Source: Lepidodermella squamata (taxonomy: Eukaryota > Gastrotricha). Taken from it: a DNA stretch of 64,000 nt. The stretch spans positions 496,001-560,000 of the forward strand of contig JBLDXI010000030.1 of assembly GCA_047495785.1 (NCBI GenBank). The letters run 5' to 3'. Position numbers and translations under genes: made by a program. Positions 46,877-56,580 of this stretch are shown here, one piece after another (the first letter of the stretch is position 1; the number at the start of each line of letters is the position of its first letter). Below the pieces are notes generated by a model. That model was given only the letters and a program-made list of their open reading frames with translations. It was not told the origin of the DNA and ran no database searches.

Positions 46877-47966
46877 TTTTAAGCTGGTTTCGTGGCATTG
46901 TATTGGCGGATTTCGCAATTATATACCATGGCTGTAGTCCTTATCTCTCTGAATTACGTACATTCCTCACTTTTTACTTTTGTCCGGAGTCGTGCTTGAA
47001 CTCAAACACTTATGCGACAGTCCAGACAAACAGGAAGAAAGATCATCGTAAATTCATATGAAATTGGGCTCAAAACATGGAGCTTCAAGGTCTTCATGGG
47101 GGCGGCAGAATCCTGCAATTTTCACTTCATTATTCCTCCACGCACACGACACCTCTAGGCTCCCTAAAAGGGTGCAATGGGTACATAGGGGTGATTTCTG
47201 GATAATCATTTCGAGAAAATAAAACATCCAAATTGAAATTTCATGAAAACAATTCTTCGATTTTCTTTCTTGTTTGCAACTTGATTTTTGGTCACCCATC
47301 ATTCGTCATCAAAATCTTCATGCTTTCCGGCTGGCCGAAGCATCAGGGGTCAAGACTCACGGAGCAAGCCCCAAGATCATCAGTTGCATTGGTTCGATCG
47401 AGTCTGGAAACGAGCGTTGCCTCCATGAGGCCACTCAAATCGGTCGCCTGACAGCTGGGTTCGCACAGAAATCAATGCATCTACATCGCGGCGTTTGGTA
47501 GACTGACAATAATAGAAGCCATCCGCTCGCTGCAAAATGGAATCCAGGTCGCGGCGGAAATTAACCATGGATTTGGGTCAATTTTGCCGATCGAACACTC
47601 GCCGACTCGCCGTAGTCGCCGAGAAACCAGTCATTGTCGCCTCTAACGCTGCTATGACGAGTCGCTGAATTTCAGTTGCTGTTCAAAACCGCGAGTTCGG
47701 ATGGAAAACCGGATCGGCATCGCGACGGCTACCAGCAAGACGACCTCGATTTTCGCCTCATTTTTCCAATTTTTGTATAACCAGGTGTATTTTTATCATG
47801 TAATCAATACTCATTAATCAAAGATCCTGCAGCTGCCAGGGATAGGAAAATAAGCAACCAACGTTGCTAGCGAAGCGAGAAAATTTGTGCTCTCAAAAAT
47901 GACAACACAGCGGGCGAAACGCACTTTTCATTCTTGTCTGGTGGATCCAGAAGAAGATCACTGTAC
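46877..47966. other. Intergenic, no gene supported
   Basis: A short minus-strand open frame at 47380-47568 has protein-like composition but no neighbouring exons that I can join. Otherwise nothing seen before the hAT element at 47975. Confidence 0.35.
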
Positions 47967-47974
47967 GTTGCACG

Positions 47975-49119
47975 CAGGGTGCGAAGTACAGGGGTGCTGG
48001 GGTGTCGGAACACCCCAGCTCGGTCTGGCGGGAGAAAATTTTAAAATTTAATTGGAGTTGTGAAATCCATTATAGAACCAAAGTAATTAGAGAACACCCA
48101 TTGTGAGGACGATGGGTGCCGAGTTTTTAAGCAATTTCCGGGTTTTCCTGACACTAAAATCGCCAAAAATATCGTCGGTTAAAGCTCGCTGCGCTCGCCT
48201 TCGGGTTTAAGGTTGTATAAGGGATTATGCAACGGTGGCTAATTCAAGGTTCGACTATCGACTCTACTAGTAGTTGCATAGAAACCATTTGTTTGAACAA
48301 GCCCCGCGTCATCTCATTGATAAAATTGCCTTGCCATTTTATGAGATTTCATACCCTCCTTCAGGGTGAATTTAAATAAATTTCCCGCTTCGCTCGTATG
48401 TATGGCCTAATTTACTGGTAATGTTCAGATATGCAGCACTTCTTTCTCAAGTTCTTTCTCAGTTCCAGCGTTGCTTATTGGCGTCTTGAATTGATTGTTA
48501 CCGATGGAATTTGTCGAAGACAAGATCGTACATCTTTCTCAATTTTTGGATTTCGAGCTTGTAAGATAGCAGATAATGTTCAGGGCCGATGGCCGATAAA
48601 AGCAAATGATAAAATGACAAATGGCGTGACCGGATCAAGGTCAGATTTTATCTTCGGCCGTAGCCGTTGCTTGCCAGCCGCCAAAATGGCCGGCAGTAAA
48701 AAAGTTCGTTTTGGAAATCCAGCATTGCTAATGGATCTTGCGCAATCCATGACTAAGAACATTGCAGCGTTTCCGAGAACGGACAATTTGACTATTTTCT
48801 CAGTTTCAAGAATTCGAGACGTTGCGTAAGTAAAGATCCCTTATTTGAGCAAAATGTGACAATGGGAAGAAAACGGAGCGAACTAAAATAAAAGTAACCA
48901 CTCTAAATAGTGAATTTTAGGAGGGTTTGGAACCATTTTTTACCGAAAAAATCGAAAAATTTCTCGCTTCGCTCGTTTCATGGGTTAAAATAATAGCTAA
49001 TTGTCCCCCATTCCGAGTAAATGTTATTGATTTCGCGAGCGAGCGTAGCGAGCGAGCGCAATTTTTGTGTTGCCCAATATTAGGAACACACCAACTCGAA
49101 AATCCTACTTCGCACACTG
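47975..49119. mobile_element. hAT-type non-autonomous element, 1145 bp, TSD GTTGCACG
   Basis: Begins CAGGGTGCGAAGTACAGG and ends CCTACTTCGCACACTG, the same ends as the 160-bp MITEs. The 8-bp duplication GTTGCACG is exact (47967-47974 and 49120-49127). The interior has open frames (for example 48431-48829) but no transposase motif that I recognise. It sits in the upstream region of GPCR copy 2, exactly where copy 1 has continuous sequence (about 43790). Confidence 0.92.
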
Positions 49120-49450
49120 GTTGCACGCGTGGGCTAAATTAGCTGAATTACCCCGCGGTAAAAGACAAACTTCGAAGCGCTGTAATACGTAATAGGGTGA
49201 TGATTGATTCTGCATTCCTCGATAATCCACACAACCCGCGCATTCTCTCATTCGCAAAGACATGCACGTGTTCCGATTTCTGCAGCCCTAACTAACGCGA
49301 AGTTTGCTACAAGCAATACCTTTCAATTCGTGCCCTTACGAGTGATCTTACGATTGCGTTGCTTATGACCGTGCAGAGTTCGTTATCCAGCTAATCAGCG
49401 GCATATATAACTCGCAGTGAACTTCTTTCAATGGCATAAATCTGAATGTG

Positions 49451-50988
49451 ATGAATTTTACAGGTCAAATTATTGGAGACGCTTGGATAACGGTTGATCT
49501 ACCCGACCGTGGTTTCGGAGGGCCGAGACCATATTTTGTAGGCCAGTTACATAACTTGGGAACCAACAACACGTTGTCAGACCGTCTCAAGTTCGCTGTC
49601 CCCTTTTCCATCCTGATCCCAAACTCAATTGCGTCTAATATCGCAAATATTGTGGTTTATCGAAAACGAGAGATCAAGGCCGACTTTCGCATTCTAGTCG
49701 CAGTGTTGAATGTTAACAGCATAGCTGCTGGTACGATTTACCTCATAGGTACCCTTGTAGTTGTGCCTACCGGCTTCTGGGAATTAGGCAATGCTTCTTG
49801 CATAACTTTCAATTGGCTGCTTTGTGGTTTCGGCGGCAACAGCTTCTACGTGATAACTCTGATAAGCTTCGAACGCCGACTTTGCGTTTTATCGAATATC
49901 CCCGATCAGAAATCTAACAAGAATAAGGTGAGCTTTATATTTCAGAGAGTTGAATAGGCTAAGATCTTTTCATTTTTAGATCATTTTCCTTGTGACTTTA
50001 TTGTATGTGTCATGCATGCTTGTCATGGGCTTCTTCGGCGTATATCCATTACGAAATTTCGGAGTGAGAATGATTCGCTTACCCGAGTTGAGCAACAATA
50101 CACTTTACCCGATCTGTTCCAGCTGGGAAAGTCATGTAGTATGGGGTCTCGATACCGCTGCGATTCTTTCGATCGCGACAGCTCTAACAACAATAATCTG
50201 CTCGATGGTCATGCTGCACAACTTTTGGTAAGGGTTAACCGTCGAATAATTCCTTATTCATCGTGATTGAGGTTTCCAATATGGCAAGTGGAATTGCCCC
50301 TTTGCGCAACCATCTGGCCAGATAAATTCAGGGCTGAAAGCTGACCCCCATCCCCAAACTCTGATGATCCTATTTCATTGACTGCCTTGCGAATGTTATA
50401 GAAGGAACCTTAAGTGTTACTTGCCACTTTGCACCTTAAAACTCGTGTGTAAAACGTTTTCTGAGAAACTTACGTTATCTTTTCAGGAAAATTCACCAGA
50501 AAATCAAATCGGTAGGCGTTGGTTGGGGTCAAAGCGCTAAGAATCGGCAGGAAAATTGGAAAAAGCGCGAATTGTTTTTCGTGAAGCAATCATTTGCCAC
50601 TTTCCTTACATTTGTGATATGTTTGAACCCTGTGTTGATTCGTTTCATTTTCGTGGCATTCTACCGTGAAATCGGCCCTCGATATTTAACGCATTGGTTC
50701 GAAAAATGCGTCGTCATAATCTTCATTTCAGAATTGACGCTCGCTCCTATCATTCAAATACTGCGGCCTGGTTTTACCGGTATATTCAAGCGCTGGAAAA
50801 AGCAGCGAATAGAGGCAGTTCCATCTCCTTCTCCAGCTGCAATCAAAAAAGAATTTGTGTTACCGGAAAAGTCAGGAATTCAATGGGAATCCGTCGGAGA
50901 AAGAATCAAATTTGTCAATCGATACCAAGGAATGGATAGGTCTGTCATATCTAGCGACTATCAGTGCGACCAAGCTAGCCCCATGTGA
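49451..50988 (+). CDS. Rhodopsin-like GPCR, divergent, copy 2 (408 aa)
   Basis: Exons 49451-49927, 49980-50227 and 50487-50988, same phases as copy 1. One extra codon in the first exon and a longer C-terminus (RYQGMDRSVISSDYQCDQ) distinguish it. ERR after TM3 is conserved, as are the two intron sites. A potentially functional differentiated paralogue; the upstream region carries the 1.1-kb hAT insertion. Confidence 0.85.
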
Positions 50989-51359
50989 CCAACAAAATTG
51001 ACGATTTGTGGCTGCTGAGTAGAAATTCAACAAAATGTATAACCTATAATAGTTTTCCAAATAATTTACCCCCTGCTGGCGAATTTCCCGTCAAACATTG
51101 GGTCTAAATCATTATGTACCCGGTAAAATGCATGCCATCGATCTTCAGGCAGTCGGAAACTTTATTACAGCTTGTTTAACCCGGCAATGGCAGGAAATAA
51201 ATAATCGTTACCGAGAATTAAAGATAACTCATACGACCCCCGCTAAACCAAGAATGAGGTTGCGTTGGATCATAAAATAGAACACTGTTTAGAGAGCTGA
51301 ATTCTATCTAAAAATCGTATTGTATAGAAATAGGGTCAGAAAAGCTCATAAGCCAAATT

Positions 51360-52538
51360 TTAAGAAAGCATCAGGGAGAAAAGAAATGCGTCAATTATCA
51401 TTACAGCCACGCTTGCTGCTCCAGCAATTGCCAGGTCCAAAAATCGATGCATAGGTAAGAGCAGAGACTTGTGTATTTTGAAAACACGAGATTTCAAAGA
51501 ATCTGGAATACAAGATCCCAAACAAGTATAAGCCGTAATAACAACTGCAGCGATGAATTTAGCCGTGACCATGTACACAAGGTAGACATGATCGGACGTT
51601 TTTGGCATCATGCCAAAAATTAACGTGAGAAATACAATGTAAGACAGAACGACAGTCACACAAAACGCTGCTCGGTCTCTATTTACAGGTTCAGCAATCA
51701 AAGCAACGATTTGAAGAATGAAAAGGGTGATAGTTGGTACGAAAACGTTGCAGACGTAGTAGTTACTTTTTCGGCGAAATCGAATGGTATTGTTAATGTA
51801 GCTGACACTGAAAGTGCCATTCTGCTGGGATAAGGTATATTTGTCATACTCGAGCGGCTCGACAACCGACCATATATCAGTATCAACGATGAAGGTATCA
51901 CGGGCTGACGAGTCGATTTCGAAGGAGTTGATACGGTATGCCACATTTTTGGGATGCTCAGCAGATTCGAAAACAATCGAACATACTTGCGTGTCGAACG
52001 GGAATTTGCGGTAGCTGAATGATGTGCAAGACATGTCGAATCTTTCGATGAGTGGGTAATTAACAAAATTTGATTTCAGTGGGTATACCCAGGCACGATC
52101 GCCCATTCGCTTTGAGAGAATAGGCGATTGGTATGCTGTCAATTGGTAGATCTCTGGCGTCCAGATACGATCAACAGGGACGTGGAAGTGGAGCCATTCT
52201 ATTCCTTCTATTTCGCAGTCTGCTTTCGATAGTAGATCGGTACATTTCGGGATTTCACATGGCAGCCGCCAAGTCAAGTCGAGCATGGAGAGCAGCGACA
52301 GTTGTTGCTCGACGTCGTTAATGCCAACAAATCGAACGAGGGACATTGTGAAATTGACAAGAATGGGCTGCCTGTTTCTCGAGTAAATCACTTGATCGGC
52401 TGGCAGACTCATTGACCGTAAGGCTGGACAGAATTCGGCATATTTCGCCTCGAATTTCTCGGCAAAAGAAAGAGCTGATCTAACTAAATCAATTCGAGTC
52501 ATCATCAGAAGTGTAATGATCGAAGTCATTTTGCTCAT
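51360..52538 (-). CDS. Cys-loop ligand-gated ion channel subunit, copy 2, intronless (392 aa)
   Basis: Same architecture as the 41752 gene: signal peptide (MTSIITLLMMTRIDLVRSA), Cys-loop CTSFSYRKFPFDTQVC with 14 residues between cysteines, M1 VCNVFVPTITLFILQIVALI, M2 DRAAFCVTVVLSYIVFLTLI, M3 VYLVYMVTAKFIAAVVITAY and a short loop before M4. Extracellular divergence is much greater than in the membrane part, suggesting different ligands. Each channel lies beside one of the duplicated GPCR genes, but in opposite relative orientation. Confidence 0.9.
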   Translation of the reverse strand: MSKMTSIITLLMMTRIDLVRSALSFAEKFEAKYAEFCPALRSMSLPADQVIYSRNRQPILVNFTMSLVRFVGINDVEQQLSLLSMLDLTWRLPCEIPKCTDLLSKADCEIEGIEWLHFHVPVDRIWTPEIYQLTAYQSPILSKRMGDRAWVYPLKSNFVNYPLIERFDMSCTSFSYRKFPFDTQVCSIVFESAEHPKNVAYRINSFEIDSSARDTFIVDTDIWSVVEPLEYDKYTLSQQNGTFSVSYINNTIRFRRKSNYYVCNVFVPTITLFILQIVALIAEPVNRDRAAFCVTVVLSYIVFLTLIFGMMPKTSDHVYLVYMVTAKFIAAVVITAYTCLGSCIPDSLKSRVFKIHKSLLLPMHRFLDLAIAGAASVAVMIIDAFLFSLMLS

Positions 52539-53194
52539 AATCAGCTACTCGGATTAACCTCCGAAGCGTTTTTGATAAATCAATGTGAATGCACAAACCT
52601 TATTCAAACATTTAGAGTGGTTTTTTATAGAACGCTTTAAAGCATTTTTTCCGGAGTCCAAAACCAGAATAAACTTTGCGGTTGCCTCGCGATTTTCCAT
52701 AATTCAACGAGCTGTTTACTTTTCCTAATTGCTATTAAAATTGCTCCCGACTAATTTGCTGAAAGATTAATCCAGAAAGCAAAACCCAATTGAACAACCT
52801 TTTCACAGGATTTCTCCCGATTTTATCGCGAATCTACATTAACGGCGAATTTGGACGATGCCATGAAAGTTCATACCTCACAAAAGAAAAAAAGCAAAGT
52901 AGGATCATTGAGCTAAGGACTTTTCGCCTGGACCCCAGCTAATTACTTCAAATAACGGTCTCGAGATGTTGCCGCTAACTTTTCTGGGCTTACCCTTACT
53001 GTCATAACTGTAAAAGTTCGAAGTCTGTGGTCTTAGGTCTGACTTACGTGGAATTTTTGAAGGTCAAATTATTGTCAGGCGTCGCACTCATTGCTAGTAT
53101 GGAGATAGAATGCTGATAAGGAATGGCTTATAAAAGTCGTCAAACTTGCAGCAAATCCAATTCAACAATCGAAAATATCCAGAACAACTTAAAA
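52539..53194. other. Intergenic with TATA promoter for the 53195 gene
   Basis: TTATAAAAG near 53130 precedes the peptide gene. A hAT-like scrap (GTAGGATCATTGAGCTAAGG) near 52900. Nothing else seen. Confidence 0.5.
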
Positions 53195-53632
53195 ATGCAC
53201 TCTGCCACCATTATCGTTCTGCTCTTTGTTGCCATGGGAGCCAGCAATGCATCCCCGGTCCAACCTCTGGATCCAGAACCAGACAACACCTGCTCGACAG
53301 ACTCTTGTCTCCTCGGAAAGAAATGCTGCGAGGGATAGTGAGTTGACAAGCTTGTTATCCTTCCAAGTATCCAAATGCTATATTTCTTCTATGTAGCTTC
53401 TGCGGCCTGAAAGGATTCGCCCTAGGCACGTGTTTTCTCAGGCCGCCGCAACGCCCTGTCACTGTTGTCAAGAATGACACCTGCTCCACGGATAATTGCG
53501 TTTCTGGCAAACCTTGCTGCTCGCCTCTGTAAGTCACCTCGCTAATATCTGCGTGGAAACCAATGAAAAACCTGAACTTTTTGTCACAGCTACTGCATGC
53601 AAGGCGGCTACGCGGCTGGGTTTTGCTTCTAA
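53195..53632 (+). CDS. Cysteine-rich secreted peptide C2 (two modules)
   Basis: Exons 53195-53337, 53397-53528 and 53590-53632; phase 2. Signal peptide MHSATIIVLLFVAMGASNAS, short acidic/Pro propeptide, modules CSTDSC...KCC/FC...TC and CSTDNC...PCC/YC...FCF. The last two exons have exactly the sizes of C1 (132 and 43 nt). AATAAA near 53755. Confidence 0.88.
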
Positions 53633-54163
53633 GCCAACAAGGCCGGCAGATCTCAGGAGAGACATTAGCCATTAGCTCTGGCATGGGTACTTCATTATCA
53701 AAAACATTTTGTGATGCAATTTGAAGGCTGTGAAGATGAGAAATTGAATCACGCAATAAAAATTGTTGAACAGTATCATTCCACTCTACTCAGGCCAAGG
53801 GCTTTTGAATGGAATATAGAATTCGATTTTTGAATATGGAATATAGAATCCGATAATGGTGTAAATTGGATTTGAAAATGGAGAACTTTTGTTGAAGATT
53901 CACAGAACTTCGAATTATTTCCCAATTACTTTTCAGCCGAAAGTTGTCCTTCTGCTGACTGCTGATCATTCATTGATCATTCAATTAACTCTATCCCGGA
54001 GAATCAATCTGAGCATCACCGTTCATTTGAGTTATTTGATTTGTCGGCGTTTATAGGTTTCGAGTATTTGCTGCGTGATCTACTCTGATTATGATTGAAA
54101 TAACCAGGCTTCCAAGCCATTGAAGGCAATTATAATTGCAGTATAAAAGGTACAGTCACGCCT

Positions 54164-54694
54164 AATGACATTACCAGGCTTTGGATTTGATTTGATTTGA
54201 TTGACGGCTTAAATCACGGACCTCCTTCAATCAGTCGAAATCAATCGATGTTCCCCTTTCACGGAGCTAAATCAATCAAATCAAATCATTGACAGCGGTA
54301 AATAAAAAAAAAAGTAAATTATATCGGAAAAGGCTGAAAAATCTTAGTTTAGCGGCATCCGAGATTTCAAGTTTTTCGATTGCTTCCCTCACGGTAAATC
54401 GAAATCAATCAAATCAAAAGTTCTTCCCACGTAAATCAATCATAATAAATCTAAATCACCAAAATAGGGTCTACGGGGTGGCCAAAAAATTCCGCAGAGC
54501 GGGAATTCGCTGCGCATCATTTTAATGAGGAATTTCAAGAAATTGACGAGGAATTACATTGGCAAAAGAATGCTTGACATTCTTCAACTTCTTATAACTC
54601 CTCATTAAATTGATGCGCAGCGAATTCCCGCTCTGCGGAATTTTTTGGCCAACCTGTAATCAAATCAAATCCAAACCACTGGACATTACTGACA
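54164..54694. mobile_element. MITE with TTTGATTTGATT subrepeats
   Basis: Outer ends GGATTTGATTTGATT and AATCAAATCAAATCC are inverted, with GACATTACC / GGACATTAC-type termini. Many short ATCAAATCAAATC units occur inside. A second MITE is nested at its right side. Confidence 0.65.
54476..54655. mobile_element. Nested palindromic MITE, about 180 bp
   Basis: GGCCAAAAAATTCCGCAGAG at the left mirrors CTCTGCGGAATTTTTTGGCC at the right. The arms continue through GCGAATTCCCGC to TTAATGAGG, about 55 bp each. Confidence 0.9.
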
Positions 54695-55093
54695 TTATAT
54701 TGAGCGAGCGTTATTATGCTCAACTGAACAATAACCAAATTGCGTGGGACAAATTGGGTCAAGTGCTCGATTCTTGATAATCGTGTTTAATGTCGAAGGA
54801 AGGTGAACTCCATATTGTTAACGGCTATCGACCAAACTATATAGGTCAGGAAAATCCACGATATTGATCTCCTGCACGTGCTTTTCATTGAAATCGCTCT
54901 TCGTCGACTCCGTTTCGTCCGGAGTCTGTGGTCCACCGATTTGGCTGCGTGGTCACTTTTACGCTTATCAAGATATTGCCGAGTCTGAAAGTCCGGTGCA
55001 TGAGTAATATACTGATAAAAATGTGTTTATAAGGCTTCAGAGATGCAATAGCAAATTCATCAATTCCCAATATTTCAAAACAATTACTGAACA

Positions 55094-55527
55094 ATGAAGT
55101 ACGCCACAGTCATTCTTCTGCTGTGCATTGCCGTCGCGGCTAACGCTGTGCCGGTCAAACAGAGCATTCCAGAGCATCAAACACCAAAAACCTGTTCGAC
55201 AGATACTTGTCTCTACGGGTTACCCTGCTGTGAGGGATAGTGAGTTATTTTAAACAAATTCATGGCATCATCTTGTGATGATTTCTAATTTGCCCAGCTA
55301 TTGCAGCAACCGCGGATTCACCTACGGCACTTGTTTCAAGAATGGATCCACAACTCCTACTGCCCCAAAGGATGACAGCTGCTCAACAAGCGATTGCCTT
55401 AACGGTAAACCTTGCTGCGCGCCACTGTAAGTCAAACTTTAATTTCAGCTTTTACCCTATTCTCAATTCTCTCGACCTTTTCAGTAAATGTCTGACAAAA
55501 GGATTCGGGGCTGGCTACTGCTATTGA
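55094..55527 (+). CDS. Cysteine-rich secreted peptide C3 (two modules)
   Basis: Exons 55094-55239, 55298-55426 and 55485-55527; phase 2. Signal peptide MKYATVILLLCIAVAANAVP; modules CSTDTC...PCC/YC...TC and CSTSDC...PCC/KC...YCY. The linker is one residue shorter than in C1. TATA box near 55026; AATAAA near 55597. Confidence 0.88.
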
Positions 55528-56016
55528 GCTAACCTTACTGCACACATACATAACTCATGTTACTTTAAAGAATTTGAATTCGAAATAGTTGCAGAATAAA
55601 ATGGCATTGAATTGCTCGCAAATTCTTGTTCAACTTTCAACGGATAAAACGAATAGCTACTCACTCTATGGACAATGCTGCCTTCTCGGGAATGTGCTCG
55701 GTACCAGATGTGCCAGTTTCAGACCCTGGCGCTACCATCAGCGTTCCTTGAATCGCTGTCAACTCTTGAATAGGAATGCTGGCTCTAGCTTGTTTCTTCA
55801 CGAGCTAGCAATTTTACTGCTCTATCGTGCGATCTTCTCCCCTTCGGCGTAAAAAATGGCTGAGCTATGAATCATTCAATAACTTTTATTGTTTTCCTCT
55901 AAAGAAACTATAATAGGAATGAGGGAAAACAAACACCAGCTTCATCCAAGTTAAAGCGATCTCGGTTAGATGCTGACCGCTTCCGTGCTGATCGAGTCTC
56001 GCTTTCCGTCTTACTT
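55528..56016. other. Short intergenic stretch between convergent peptide genes
   Basis: Only 3' UTR-like sequence; nothing else supported. Confidence 0.4.
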
Positions 56017-56580
56017 TTATCGAAGCAGAGACTTCTCGACACAACGGGCGATACCGAGGGCTTTACCGACGCAGAAGCTGAAATAAATGAAAATAAATGA
56101 GTTCTGAATCTGATAGGAAGAGATAAGGCTCACTAGTCACCGCAGCAAGGTCCCTTATCGCATGATTCAGTCGAGCAACTTGCTGCTGCTCTTTGAGTAG
56201 GTAAGCAGAATCCACTGTTGAAGCCATGTTTAGCACATTGGCTGTAATAAACAAGATATTTCTCTTCATATCTTCTATTTTTTCGAATTTTAACTTACTA
56301 TCCTTCACAACATTGCTGGCCCATGTTACACTCATATGTCGAGCATGCTTGCCTTTGCGAGGGTAGGCAAAATCCGCTGTTGAAGCCGTGTTTAGCACAT
56401 TGGCTGTAATAAACAGCATACTTTATTTCACCTTCTATATTTTCTAATTTCAACTTACTATCCTTCACAGCATTGCTGGCCCATGTTACATTCATACGTC
56501 GAGCAGGTTGGCTGAGTCGTTGAAGCAGCAACCACAGCAACTAAGAGGGTTATGACAACGATTCCAAAAGCAGCTCTCAT
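56017..56580 (-). CDS. Cysteine-rich secreted peptide E (131 aa, three modules)
   Basis: Exons 56580-56459, 56403-56299, 56241-56134 and 56077-56017; phase 2. Signal peptide MRAAFGIVVITLLVAVVAAS. Modules 1 and 2 are nearly identical (CSTYECNMGQQCC, then QCAKHGFNSGFC); module 3 is CSTESC...PCC/FC...RC. The ends of introns 1 and 2 (TTTATTACAG) and following exons are also nearly identical, showing that one exon with its intron was duplicated. Links the two-module genes to the polymodular gene at 62714, which ends with the same 61-nt last exon. Confidence 0.86.

Larger units (their letters stand above)
53633..55093. other. Intergenic with nested MITEs
   Basis: Holds two nested inverted-repeat elements (listed separately) and, near 55026, TTTATAAGG as the promoter of the 55094 gene. 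No other gene seen. Confidence 0.6.

Noticed and set aside
47380-47568. Minus-strand 62-aa coding exon
   Set aside because: The composition is plausible, but no joined exons, signal peptide or family could be found.
48431-48829. 132-codon open frame inside the hAT element as a transposase
   Set aside because: No DDE, BED finger or hAT dimerisation motif can be seen; length and composition fit chance.
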